Positions 1-8,395 of a DNA stretch of 64,000 nt are shown one piece after another. The first letter of the stretch is position 1. Every line of letters starts with the position of its first letter. This DNA comes from Flavobacterium sharifuzzamanii. Lineage in GTDB: Bacteria; Bacteroidota; Bacteroidia; Flavobacteriales; Flavobacteriaceae. The translations under genes were made by a program, and so were the position numbers. The notes beneath the pieces were generated by a model. That model saw only the letters and a program-made list of their open reading frames with translations, did no database searches and had not been told where the DNA came from. The stretch lies in the NCBI RefSeq assembly GCF_003254585.1, contig NZ_QJGZ01000035.1, positions 308,003 to 372,002 of the forward strand, read 5' to 3'.

Positions 1-367
1 ACTGGCAAAATTCATATATAAAAATCTGCCGTTTGTTGAACATATCGCTTTTATGGGGTTAGAACATGAAGGTTATACCTCTTTCAACATTGATAAATTA
101 TGGATTGATCCTGTTGAATATCAACAGGAATTGACAGAAGCAGTAAGCTATCTATCAGATTTTGGAATGAATGTTTCGATCTACAATGCCCAGCTATGCA
201 CATTACCAGAGAATCTTTGGAAATATTCCCGTAAATCAATTTCTGACTGGAAAAATATTTATTTCGATGAATGTAACAAATGTGATTTATTAGATCAATG
301 CGGAGGAATGTTTGCATCTGGAATTAAGAAACATAGTGATTTTATAAAAGCTATATATTTTTCATAG
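1..367 (+). CDS. C-terminal part of a probable HxsC-like radical SAM maturase (5' end outside window)
   Basis: The reading frame is open from base 2 through the left edge, so this is the last 121 residues or so of a longer protein; the ATG at 53 is internal. The C-terminal part carries a cysteine cluster (C-NKC-DLLDQC-GG-MFASG) typical of the SPASM/twitch-like tails of radical SAM peptide maturases. The wording 'YNAQLCTLPENLWKYSRKS' followed by 'SDWKN' resembles HxsC of the His-Xaa-Ser peptide-modification systems. In those systems HxsB and HxsC modify a His-Xaa-Ser repeat peptide. The radical SAM CxxxCxxC motif and the partner genes would lie to the left, outside the window. The family assignment is from memory of the motif and is moderately sure; membership in a radical SAM maturase group is safer. 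Confidence 0.6.
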   Translation, partial: LAKFIYKNLPFVEHIAFMGLEHEGYTSFNIDKLWIDPVEYQQELTEAVSYLSDFGMNVSIYNAQLCTLPENLWKYSRKSISDWKNIYFDECNKCDLLDQCGGMFASGIKKHSDFIKAIYFS

Positions 368-456
368 CTTAAAAAACATTTAACCAAATCTCCTATTGAG
401 GCTTTTCTTTAGGCAATTTGTCTCAAACCAAAAAAAAAAAGTATTTCAAAAGAACC

Positions 457-1317
457 ATGAAAGAAATAAAAACAGTATTTGATGCTACATTAAATTATGG
501 AAAAGAATCTAACACGGGATTAAAAGGAGTAGTTATAGAATCTCGAGGCGGTACAAAAGAATCTAATAATTACAGAAATCCGGAGCATAGTTTATTACTT
601 GCTTTTGTTCTGAAAAGTTTACAAAACTGTAACGTTTCTGACTTAGAAATATACGTTGCCTCTAATTCTTCATCGTATAAAAATAATACGGACCGAAAAA
701 TTTCTTTTAATGAAGATTTCAAAATAGACCTAAATAAAATACATGATTTTGAAGCCTTTTTAAAAAATATAAAAAAATCAATCAAAGAGTCGGGACAGAA
801 AAAAACTGCATACGGAGGAAACAGCACAAAAAAAATACTTCTTTATTCTCAAGACTTTGATTTAGAAAAAATTCTTGAAAATCCTATAATCAGTTTAATT
901 GAAAATGAACTTGACGAAGAGCAGCTGGAATATTTTTTTCAAAAAATAAAAAAGCGCTTTCGTCAATCCAAATTCAGATCAGAACTTATAAAAGCCTACG
1001 AAAAAACGTGTGCCGTAACAGGAAGTAAAGTAGAACGATTGTTAGAAGCTGCACACATACAACCGTATGCCGGAGCAGACACAAGTGTTATAAGCAATGG
1101 TATTTTACTACGATCAGATATTCACGATTTGTTTGATTTATACCACGATGAAAAACGATTGCTTACTATTTCTGAAAATTATGTAATTGAAATTCATCCT
1201 TCATTACAGGATTCTGAATATTGGCAGTACAACAATCAAAAAATAAATCTGCCCCGTGACAGCAATCACTATCCTAATTTTAGTTCCGTAAGAAACAAAG
1301 AAAAAGTAATTAAATGA
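457..1317 (+). CDS. HNH endonuclease with unrecognised N-terminal domain
   Basis: Residues of about 190-250 (from the ATG at 457) form an HNH_2-type nuclease domain: CAVTG, then EAAHIQPY, then NGILLRSDIHDLFD. The AAHI and DIHxLFD blocks are the usual metal-binding and catalytic segments in HNH proteins fused to DNA-recognition domains. The first 130 residues or so (containing RGGTKESNNYRNPEHSLLL) are not recognised; in similar architectures the N-terminal part reads modified or specific DNA, but here that is inference. An in-frame TTG at 418 would add 13 lysine-rich residues; the ATG at 457 is preferred. The stop overlaps the next start (ATGA at 1314), so this is the first gene of a compact four-gene operon. 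Likely a DNA-cleaving component of a restriction-like defence module. Confidence 0.75.
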   Translation: MKEIKTVFDATLNYGKESNTGLKGVVIESRGGTKESNNYRNPEHSLLLAFVLKSLQNCNVSDLEIYVASNSSSYKNNTDRKISFNEDFKIDLNKIHDFEAFLKNIKKSIKESGQKKTAYGGNSTKKILLYSQDFDLEKILENPIISLIENELDEEQLEYFFQKIKKRFRQSKFRSELIKAYEKTCAVTGSKVERLLEAAHIQPYAGADTSVISNGILLRSDIHDLFDLYHDEKRLLTISENYVIEIHPSLQDSEYWQYNNQKINLPRDSNHYPNFSSVRNKEKVIK

Positions 1318-1877
1318 AAAAAGTAATATCACTTTTTGATCAGGACAAATTATCTGATTTGAATTATGAAGAATTAAATATTTTTAAAACTAACTATTTA
1401 AAACTACTGACAGACAATCCGTTTCCTGTTGTCCCCAATTTGGGCTCTCATTATGAAATGATCACTTTTCTAAAAAGAAAAGACGAAAGCAATCCCGTAA
1501 AAATAGGTGTTTATGAAAACATTTCTCCTTTTGAAGCAGCAAACAGAATAGCATCTGATCTTGTGATTTTAAATGGTTTACTACAATTGATCGCGGCCAA
1601 CAATGAGATTAAAGATGCTAAATTCACACTTCGTCTGGGCACAACGCATCATGTTGGAAAAGGAGATTTCACCATTAAAATAAAGGATGAAGAATTTGAA
1701 GGAGAAGCTTTTAATGCTGCTCCCTCTTTCCTGAAACAAAAAATGAGAAAAACTTTAAAGAAATGGGAAGGCAGTCCCAGACTACGTTATATTTTGGTGA
1801 ATGTTGAAGCTTTTGAATTTATTGGTGCTTCAAAAATAGATAGCAGAGTTTTTAAAGTTGAAAATTGGCACTTGTAA
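1314..1877 (+). CDS. Small conserved-looking protein of the HNH/DUF262 operon, function unknown
   Basis: A 187-residue soluble protein without signal peptide or membrane segment. It overlaps the HNH gene by 4 bp and ends 3 bp before the DUF262 gene, so it is translationally tied to both. The stretch GDFTIKIKDEEFEGEAFNA has a spaced D...E...E pattern followed by a basic helix (KQKMRKTLKKWE) and a beta strand (RYILVNVEAF). That is reminiscent of a PD-(D/E)XK-like nuclease fold, but this is pattern reading only and the Lys of such a motif is not clearly placed. It is not recognised as a named family. Its position makes it most likely a dedicated subunit of the predicted defence system. Confidence 0.6.
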   Translation: MKKVISLFDQDKLSDLNYEELNIFKTNYLKLLTDNPFPVVPNLGSHYEMITFLKRKDESNPVKIGVYENISPFEAANRIASDLVILNGLLQLIAANNEIKDAKFTLRLGTTHHVGKGDFTIKIKDEEFEGEAFNAAPSFLKQKMRKTLKKWEGSPRLRYILVNVEAFEFIGASKIDSRVFKVENWHL

Positions 1878-1880
1878 AAA

Positions 1881-3410
1881 ATGGAGGAAATTAAAACGAC
1901 ATTAGAAAAGAAAACTGCAGCTCTTGAAGTTGGTACGATCAGCTTACACGATCTATTTCAAAACAAACTCACGATCCCCGATTTTCAGCGCCCATACGAA
2001 TGGGACGAACGATTGGTGTTAAAATTATTTAAAGACATCGATGAGCATTTCTTTTTACGTGATGAAGTAAAAGACACGAGCGACTTTTATCTGGGTTCCA
2101 TTTTATTAAACAAAAACGGTGATGACGAATTGCAAATCGTCGACGGGCAGCAGCGTTTAACCACCTTTCTTATTCTGGATTATCTCATTGACCCTGAAAA
2201 TTGTTTCCTGAATCACACACAGTTTATTTTTCACAGTACTATATCTGTTAAAAACATTACAGCAATTAAAAACATTATAAAAGCTAACAAGGATCAATTT
2301 TCGTTTACAAAAAGTCATTATAATTCTATCATTAACAAAATATGTTTAAATGTAGTATTGACATCAGATGAAAATAAGGCTTTTCAGTTTTTTGATTCAC
2401 TTAACAGCAAAGGGAAAAAGCTGGATACAATCAATATTTTAAAATCGTATCATCTTAGAGAACTAAAAGGCGAAGAACTGCTTCAAAAGAAAATGGCTAC
2501 CAGCTTTGACAGCTTAAATGCGAAAGTAGAAAGCAGCAATTTCAAAAACAATCGCATCTATTCTCTTAATTATTTTGTCACACTTTTATGGGTTCAGCAC
2601 AATTACTGGACGAAAGGAAACTTTTCTATCATAACCAAAAATACAATAGAAACATTTTTTAGAGAAAATTCGATACGATACATTGACGATATAAAATTGA
2701 TTAAGTTATTTCCAAGTATAAGAAATATGAACAGGACAGTAATCGACAATGAAGAATCCGATACTAATGATAATTCTATTTCTAAGGAAACAGTCAATTT
2801 TAATAAGTTTATTGAATTCAATCCCCTTCATCCAGTTCAAAAAGGTTTGGGTTTCTTCCTTTCTTTAGAAAAACTGGAGAGTTATTTTGAGCTGCTCTTT
2901 ATAAATCCCCAGTCTGAATATTTAAAGAAAATCACTGAACTTGTAAAAACATCATTTAATGATTATTTCCTCCATTTCTATTATGTCTTGATATTGGGTT
3001 ATTATATTAAATTTGAAGATTATCGTTTAGAAGAATTTGCATTTGAAATTGAACAAATTCTAGGCAATAAATTTTTGACACTGCAAAAGGTCCAAATGAA
3101 CTCTCCTATAGTAATTATGCGTGGTGAGTTCAATATTTTACAATATATCTATCTTAATACTTCCCCAGATATTTTAATCGCCGAAACAGTTCAGTATAAA
3201 ACAAAAGTTAGAGTCAGAGATATTAAAGTATATAAAAAAGACGGAGTTTTAAAAACAAGCGTAGGTGCTATTGAATATGGATTCTATACATCCAGGCCAA
3301 TATATATTCGCGGAGCTTTGGCACTTTATTCAAATGAAACTGATAGCAAACATTACAGAACAATCAACTGGAAAAACAATAAATTAAACAAAGAAAATGA
3401 TAGGATTTAA
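1881..3410 (+). CDS. DUF262 (ParB/GmrS-like) protein without DUF1524 domain
   Basis: The N-terminal 110 residues hold the DUF262 signature: IPDFQRPYEWDE, then FYLGSILL, then the strongly conserved IVDGQQRLTTF. DUF262 is a ParB/sulfiredoxin-like fold that binds or hydrolyses nucleotides and is the GmrS-type half of GmrSD-like type IV restriction enzymes. The middle is mostly helical. The C-terminus has no recognisable HNH/DUF1524 nuclease motif (no IEHIxPQ block), so this copy probably senses or regulates rather than cuts. The gene overlaps the following DUF262-DUF1524 gene by 14 bp. The pairing of one nuclease-free and one nuclease-bearing DUF262 protein suggests a heteromeric complex. The family call is firm; the role is inferred. 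Confidence 0.85.
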   Translation: MEEIKTTLEKKTAALEVGTISLHDLFQNKLTIPDFQRPYEWDERLVLKLFKDIDEHFFLRDEVKDTSDFYLGSILLNKNGDDELQIVDGQQRLTTFLILDYLIDPENCFLNHTQFIFHSTISVKNITAIKNIIKANKDQFSFTKSHYNSIINKICLNVVLTSDENKAFQFFDSLNSKGKKLDTINILKSYHLRELKGEELLQKKMATSFDSLNAKVESSNFKNNRIYSLNYFVTLLWVQHNYWTKGNFSIITKNTIETFFRENSIRYIDDIKLIKLFPSIRNMNRTVIDNEESDTNDNSISKETVNFNKFIEFNPLHPVQKGLGFFLSLEKLESYFELLFINPQSEYLKKITELVKTSFNDYFLHFYYVLILGYYIKFEDYRLEEFAFEIEQILGNKFLTLQKVQMNSPIVIMRGEFNILQYIYLNTSPDILIAETVQYKTKVRVRDIKVYKKDGVLKTSVGAIEYGFYTSRPIYIRGALALYSNETDSKHYRTINWKNNKLNKENDRI

Positions 3411-5541
3411 AACCATCGGAGAAGTTATAAAAACAGAAGATGAAATTACTGCAAACAGTTTTAGTTTAGAAAAACTGCTGTATCATCCTGTCACTATTCA
3501 TCTTCAAATTCCATTGTATCAACGTTTGTATGTCTGGGAAATTGAAGAAATAAAACTTTTTGTAGAAGATATTATAGAAGCTTTTTTTGAACAAGAAGAA
3601 TCCTATTATATCGGCAACATGATGTTTGCTAATACTGCTAATGATAACAACATAACTATTGATTTAATTGACGGACAGCAACGTTTTACCACTTTGTGGC
3701 TTATTTCGATCCTGCTGAGTAAATACAATGAAAATTTAAGAAACTTTGCTTTTATAAATGGCACGCCGCGTTTAAGCTTTACTTCGAGAGAAAATGTAAA
3801 CGACTATTTTGCATCATTAAGTTCTAAAACCATTGATATTTTATTAAATGAAAATATCGACCTGAAAAATAGCGATGATTCAATCGAGCCAATCGTTACC
3901 GGAATTATCAACATATACAATACGATTAGGAATGGAAAGGGAAAATATGGCTGGAACACAGCGTTAATAAATAAATTTGGAGATTATATTTTTCAAAATC
4001 TACTTATGGTTCAAACCACTGTGCCTTCAAAAAATAATCTTAATCAAATTTTTGAGTCTCTGAATAGCGGCGGAAAGCAGTTAGAAAATCATCAGATACT
4101 TAAATCAAGATTTTTAAAAGTTTTAAGAGGATACAAATATTCACAAGAACAAATAGATCAATTAGTCTATAAATGGGAGGTTTGTTCTGACATGAATCTT
4201 TATATAGAAAGAAGCGTTTACAGCATAGTATCACAAAAATGGGAAGATGTAATTAATCCTCTCATTTTTAACAGCGATTTCGATTCCAATAAAGCCAATG
4301 ATTATTTTTCATTAAACAACTATATTGATACTTTCAGAAAACCAATTGATCTCCTCAAAATTTTAAAAGATGAACCGGATGCATCAGTTACTAAAAAGAA
4401 TAAAGAAAATAAAAGTGCTAAAAGCATTATTAGCTTTTCGCAGTTTCTTCTACACACTTTAAGAGTCTACAACCTTATACATAAAGGCGATGCAATTTCA
4501 ATAGATTCAAAAAACCTGCTCTTATATTTTAACATCGAAAGTGGTATATTTTCATTTCCTGAGAATGTCGAAAAATTTATAAATCTACTATTCGATTTGA
4601 GATTTCTTTTTGACAAATTCGTCATTAAATGGACTTTAGAAGATGAAGAAAATCAAGAAAGTTTATTGGTAAATAAATACTATTTTAACAAAGTTCATTC
4701 AAACAAAGGTAAATATACATATTCCGTAAAAAGAGAATTTGTTGAAAGTAATAGACAGCTCAGTCTAGCACAGTCTGTCCTTCATATCGTACAGGAATCT
4801 AAAACACAATACTGGATTACTCCTTTTCTACACTATTTATACAACCGATATTTTCAAAATTCTATTCAAGAAACGTATGCCAATTCTATAATCTCAGCTG
4901 TATCTTTTATAGAAAATCTAGATAATTATTTTTACAATCAACAAAATGAAGACCAAAATATGTCTGAGTTGAGTTTTGCAGCACTTTCCAAGACAGAAAC
5001 GAAATCACATGGAGATTTTAAATTTGTTTCGCATAAATTAACAGCATTAAAGGGAGTATTTTTCTTTAGATATTGGTTTTACAAAACAGAATATCTTATT
5101 TGGAAATATAGAAATGATTTTAAAGAGATGATACAAGATGCTGAATTTGATGTATGGAATAAATACAAAATAACTTTTAAAACTTCTATAGAGCATATTT
5201 TTCCTCAAAGCAAAAATGGTTTTGAAGAAGAAGCTGATCGCGCTTTATATCCGCAAGTAACCGATCCAATCTTAAAAGATTATTTTGGAAATTTGGTGCT
5301 GCTGACTGTGAGTGAAAACTCGCAATATGGGGCACTTGATGTAAATGAAAAGAAAATAATGCATAATTTAAAACTAGATAAAAATTCTATTAATTCCCTA
5401 AAATCATCCCTTATTTTTAAGCTGGTAGATTTTGAAGATGAGGAAAAAGGCTGGAAAAAAGGAGATTGGAATTTTAATAAAGCAAAATATCATTTAGAAG
5501 AACATTTAATGCCTTTATATAAAAAACATTTAGAATCTTAG
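3397..5541 (+). CDS. DUF262-DUF1524 protein (GmrSD-like predicted restriction endonuclease)
   Basis: A 714-residue protein. The N-terminal DUF262 domain has IPLYQRLYVWE at about residues 38-48 and LIDGQQRFTTLW at about residues 90-101. A long helical middle follows, and a C-terminal DUF1524 HNH-type nuclease at about residues 590-650 carries IEHIFPQSKNGF and FGNLVLLT. This is the GmrSD/SspE-like architecture in which nucleotide binding by DUF262 controls DNA cleavage by DUF1524, used against modified or phosphorothioated phage DNA or as a general anti-phage nuclease. It is the last gene of the four-gene operon and overlaps its upstream DUF262 partner by 14 bp. The ATG at 3397 is the best start because DUF262 begins soon after it. 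Confidence 0.88.
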   Translation: MIGFKTIGEVIKTEDEITANSFSLEKLLYHPVTIHLQIPLYQRLYVWEIEEIKLFVEDIIEAFFEQEESYYIGNMMFANTANDNNITIDLIDGQQRFTTLWLISILLSKYNENLRNFAFINGTPRLSFTSRENVNDYFASLSSKTIDILLNENIDLKNSDDSIEPIVTGIINIYNTIRNGKGKYGWNTALINKFGDYIFQNLLMVQTTVPSKNNLNQIFESLNSGGKQLENHQILKSRFLKVLRGYKYSQEQIDQLVYKWEVCSDMNLYIERSVYSIVSQKWEDVINPLIFNSDFDSNKANDYFSLNNYIDTFRKPIDLLKILKDEPDASVTKKNKENKSAKSIISFSQFLLHTLRVYNLIHKGDAISIDSKNLLLYFNIESGIFSFPENVEKFINLLFDLRFLFDKFVIKWTLEDEENQESLLVNKYYFNKVHSNKGKYTYSVKREFVESNRQLSLAQSVLHIVQESKTQYWITPFLHYLYNRYFQNSIQETYANSIISAVSFIENLDNYFYNQQNEDQNMSELSFAALSKTETKSHGDFKFVSHKLTALKGVFFFRYWFYKTEYLIWKYRNDFKEMIQDAEFDVWNKYKITFKTSIEHIFPQSKNGFEEEADRALYPQVTDPILKDYFGNLVLLTVSENSQYGALDVNEKKIMHNLKLDKNSINSLKSSLIFKLVDFEDEEKGWKKGDWNFNKAKYHLEEHLMPLYKKHLES

Positions 5542-5828
5542 TAATTAAAAATATTAAAAGATATACCCAGTTTTTTTGTGAAAGTCGGATGTCAAAATCT
5601 TATTTTATCAACAACTAAATTCGATGTCTCATATCAATTCTTTATAAAATTACAGCATTAAGATAGATTAGATGTTTTATAATTTTATGCTTGTTATTCT
5701 CATAGATTTTATGCATTTTTACATGATTAAAAAATAAAGATTATTAAGAGTTACCTATTGGTACCCTTATTTTTTTGAATAAACATAACACTCAGTGTTT
5801 ACTGGTGCTTACGATACAGGTGGCGGAG
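5542..5828. other. Intergenic region at the right end of the defence operon
   Basis: No coding sequence, RNA gene or clear hairpin is seen here. It is AT-rich and separates the DUF262 operon from the tRNA-like scar that follows. The segment from about 5796 to 5820 does not match the remainder of a tRNA, which is why the next feature is read as a scar and not as an intact tRNA gene. Confidence 0.4.
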
Positions 5829-5843
5829 CCTCTTTCTCCGCCA
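5829..5843 (+). other. Candidate attachment-site scar: 3' end of a tRNA-Ser
   Basis: The bases CCTCTTTCTCCGCCA have the form of a serine tRNA 3' end: end of the T-stem, acceptor strand TTTCTCC (which would pair with a 5' GGAGAAA), discriminator G (a serine identity base), and encoded CCA. Nothing upstream supplies the rest of a tRNA, so this is a displaced 15-bp fragment of the kind left when an integrative element uses a tRNA 3' end as att. A strong terminator follows within 70 bp, as expected downstream of a tRNA gene. The preceding TGGCGGAG also pairs with CTCCGCCA to make a hairpin, so a chance hairpin remains an alternative. Confidence 0.45.
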
Positions 5844-5872
5844 GTAGTAGTTTCAAAAGAAACTTAAAAAGT

Positions 5873-5912
5873 AAAAGCCTTTAAATACGTGTATTTAAAG
5901 GCTTTTTTTATT
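5873..5912 (+). terminator. Strong bidirectional rho-independent terminator
   Basis: AAAAGCCTTTAAATAC and its exact reverse complement GTATTTAAAGGCTTTT face each other across a tiny centre, followed by a T run. The A-rich left arm also gives a T run on the other strand. It would close transcription from the left block, or from the ancestral tRNA-Ser gene. Confidence 0.8.
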
Positions 5913-5960
5913 GCTTTTAGCATTTTTTATCAAAACAAAGAGGATTAAAAATACCAGTTA

Positions 5961-5996
5961 AAATAAAAAAACGGATGAGTTATTACCTCATCCGTT
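5961..5996 (-). terminator. Terminator of the mannose-utilisation operon
   Basis: On the minus strand ACGGATGAG pairs with CTCATCCGT and is followed by a T run (seen as AAAAAA at 5965-5970 on the plus strand). It lies just after the stop of the ROK kinase gene and marks the operon end. Confidence 0.8.
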
Positions 5997-6003
5997 CTTG
6001 TTT

Positions 6004-6903
6004 TTAATCGCAAAGGAAACTGACCGCTCCTAATAATGCTGCAATTTCATTATCATTTGAAATGGAAACCTCAACTTTTAAGTCAGACTCCTGAATTGTT
6101 TTATTGAATGATGACAAAAACAAATCGCTCGCATTGGCAATTTTTCCACCGATAATAATATGATCTGCTGTAAAGTTTTTAATCCACGGAATAACAACTG
6201 TGGCTAAATCCTCTCCCATTCTTTCAAACACCTGAATTGCCTGCTGATCTCCCTTTTTTGCTAGATTATAAAGTTCTAAGCCATTATTAAGATCACTACC
6301 GCTTAAAGATTTATAATGCGATAAAAGGCCTCTAACCGAAACATAATCTTCGGCAATTCCATCTTTATAGGGCAGATTGTAAATTTCACCATCAGCGGGA
6401 ACAGAATTACCCGAACTGATTGATGTTCCTTTATCAATGAAACAAGCACCTAATCCAGTTCCTAATGTTACAGCCATTACTTTTTTAGAAAGATTCTCCT
6501 GCTGTTTAAAAACTTCACCTTTTCCAAAACAAACAGCGTCATTTTCAAAAAGAACTGGAAAATCTGCAGGAAAACCCAGAGTTTCCAGAAGCAATTCTCG
6601 AATGTTTAATCCGTAAAAATGTTCGTATTTAGACTGGTCTTTAATCCAACAAACACCAGTTTTATAATCAAATGGTCCAGGCATGCAAATCGCTATCCCT
6701 GTAATATCTTTAATTTTAGAATTTTCAATTGAGGTGCTGACTATTTTTTTCCAGATACTCATGACCTGATCTGCTGGCATATTCGAATCAAAAGATTCTT
6801 TACAAAGCGAAAAATCAAGAACTTTCATTTCTGTTTTATTAATAACCGCAGCTGTAATATGCGTTCCTCCTATATCTAGCCCAATGGCATGTGATGTATT
6901 CAT
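6004..6903 (-). CDS. ROK-family sugar kinase
   Basis: A 299-residue cytoplasmic kinase beginning MNTSHAIGLDIGGTHITAAV, which holds the ATP-binding DIGGTxxxAAV motif of ROK kinases. It also has FENDAVCFGKGE (the catalytic Asp region, END) and TLGTGLGACFID (phosphate-2 motif). ROK kinases phosphorylate free hexoses such as glucose, mannose or N-acetyl sugars. As the last gene of a mannosidase operon, mannose is the most likely substrate. Unlike many ROK enzymes it lacks the CxCGxxGCxE zinc cluster: the corresponding stretch after SGNSVPADGEIYNLPY is short and cysteine-free. It starts 22 bp after the GH125 gene and probably shares its transcript. Exact substrate cannot be read from sequence. Confidence 0.85.
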   Translation of the reverse strand: MNTSHAIGLDIGGTHITAAVINKTEMKVLDFSLCKESFDSNMPADQVMSIWKKIVSTSIENSKIKDITGIAICMPGPFDYKTGVCWIKDQSKYEHFYGLNIRELLLETLGFPADFPVLFENDAVCFGKGEVFKQQENLSKKVMAVTLGTGLGACFIDKGTSISSGNSVPADGEIYNLPYKDGIAEDYVSVRGLLSHYKSLSGSDLNNGLELYNLAKKGDQQAIQVFERMGEDLATVVIPWIKNFTADHIIIGGKIANASDLFLSSFNKTIQESDLKVEVSISNDNEIAALLGAVSFLCD

Positions 6904-6925
6904 TTTTGTTTATTTAGCTTTAGTA

Positions 6926-8389
6926 CTAGATATTTTTGTCTTTTAAAATTTGAGGATAATGAATACTGGTATGTACAATCATTTCGCCAAATAATGTATT
7001 CGCCCAAGCAAACCATTTACGGGTAAATTTATTCACGTCATCTTTATGGAACGATTCGTGCATGAATCCGGTGTCGGCATTGGTTTTAATCAAATTACTT
7101 ATACAAGCTTTTATTTCTTTTTCGTCTACACTTGTAATCGCTCTCAAAACAATACTCATAGGCCAGATTGTATCAACTCCTGTGTGCGGACCACCAATAC
7201 CTTCTCCTGCTTTTCCTTTATAGAAAAATGGATTATTCTCAGATAGCACCACTTTTCGTGTATTCAGATATAAAGGATCATTTGGAGCAATTGCACCTAA
7301 ATAAGGCAATGACAATAAAGATGGTACATTAGCGTCGTCCATCATGTGGAAACTACCATATCCGTTTACTTCAAAAGCAATAATTTTTCCGAATTTCGGA
7401 TGATTGATAATTCCGTGTTCATTAAGTCCTTTTTGAACTTCGTCTCTTAATTTTGTGGCTTTCGCAACCAAATCATTGTCTTTTAAAGCAGGTAAAGAGA
7501 AAATTTCGATTAAATAACCTAGTATTTCAATAGCAAACATATTGCTTGGAATCAGATAACCAAACAAAGTAGAATCGTCACTTGGTCGGAAAGTTGAAAC
7601 GATCAATCCGCACGGTTTTACAGGATAACCATAACCGCCTAAAGGAACGCCATCTGTCGCCCAAGCCGTCTGACGCTGAAAACTATAAGGTCCTCCTTTG
7701 CCGTCCATTCGCTGCTGTTCTTTAAAAGTCTGAAGGATCAAAAGCATCGCTTCTTTCCATTTGGCATCAAATAAACTGATATCTCCCGTTTCTTTCCAAT
7801 ATCCATGCGCTAATCGAACTGGGTAACACAAACTGTCAATTTCCCATTTTCTTTCATGGATTCCGGGCTGCATTTTAGTAAGGTCATTTTTCCATTCGCT
7901 TTCCTTCGTAAAATCTTTATAAAAAGCATTCGCATACGGATCTAACAGAATACATTTCGCTTGACGATTAATTACGCCTTTTACCAGTTCTGCCAGTTTC
8001 GGATCTTCTTTTACAAACGGAATATACGGCCAGATTTGCGCTGTACTGTCTCTAAGCCACATCGCGTCAATATCTCCTGTAATTACATAAGTATCGGGTT
8101 TTCCGTCAATAATTTCAAAATCGACTGTTGTATCTAATGTGTTTGGAAAACAGTTTTCGAATATCCATGCCAATTCTGGATTAGCGATTTGTTTTTTAAT
8201 ACGTACAATAGCAGCTTCAATTGCTTTGCTTGTAAATTTTCTTTCGGCAACAGGAGGTCTTTTAGAAACAAAATCTTTTAGCGGAAAGGGAAAAGTATCT
8301 GAATTAAATCCGAAAGCTTCTGTTTGAAGTGCCAATAATCCTGCTGAAAAAATGCCTGCGTTTCTTATAAATTTTCTACGTGACTGCAT
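6926..8389 (-). CDS. GH125 exo-alpha-1,6-mannosidase, Tat-type signal
   Basis: A 487-residue member of the metal-independent alpha-mannosidase family (formerly DUF1237, now GH125), which removes terminal alpha-1,6-mannose from N-glycans and mannan. Family hallmarks visible are the DAMWLRDSTAQIWPY block near residue 110, the EIDSLCYPVRLAHGYW block, and the FGYLIPSNMFA, GYGSFHMMDDANVPSLL and MHESFHKDD segments. The N-terminus MQSRRKFIRNAGIFSAGLLA is a twin-arginine-like signal with a hydrophobic stretch, so export by Tat to the periplasm is likely. It sits 6 bp after GH92-A and 22 bp before the ROK kinase. The context implies trimming of the alpha-1,6 arm of high-mannose N-glycans or mannan backbone fragments. 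Confidence 0.92.
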   Translation of the reverse strand: MQSRRKFIRNAGIFSAGLLALQTEAFGFNSDTFPFPLKDFVSKRPPVAERKFTSKAIEAAIVRIKKQIANPELAWIFENCFPNTLDTTVDFEIIDGKPDTYVITGDIDAMWLRDSTAQIWPYIPFVKEDPKLAELVKGVINRQAKCILLDPYANAFYKDFTKESEWKNDLTKMQPGIHERKWEIDSLCYPVRLAHGYWKETGDISLFDAKWKEAMLLILQTFKEQQRMDGKGGPYSFQRQTAWATDGVPLGGYGYPVKPCGLIVSTFRPSDDSTLFGYLIPSNMFAIEILGYLIEIFSLPALKDNDLVAKATKLRDEVQKGLNEHGIINHPKFGKIIAFEVNGYGSFHMMDDANVPSLLSLPYLGAIAPNDPLYLNTRKVVLSENNPFFYKGKAGEGIGGPHTGVDTIWPMSIVLRAITSVDEKEIKACISNLIKTNADTGFMHESFHKDDVNKFTRKWFAWANTLFGEMIVHTSIHYPQILKDKNI

Positions 8390-8395
8390 ATATTT

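Noticed and set aside
5821..5843. Reading the TGGCGGAG...CTCCGCCA hairpin as an ordinary terminator
   Set aside because: No T run follows, and the right half matches a tRNA-Ser 3' end better; kept as an att candidate with moderate confidence.
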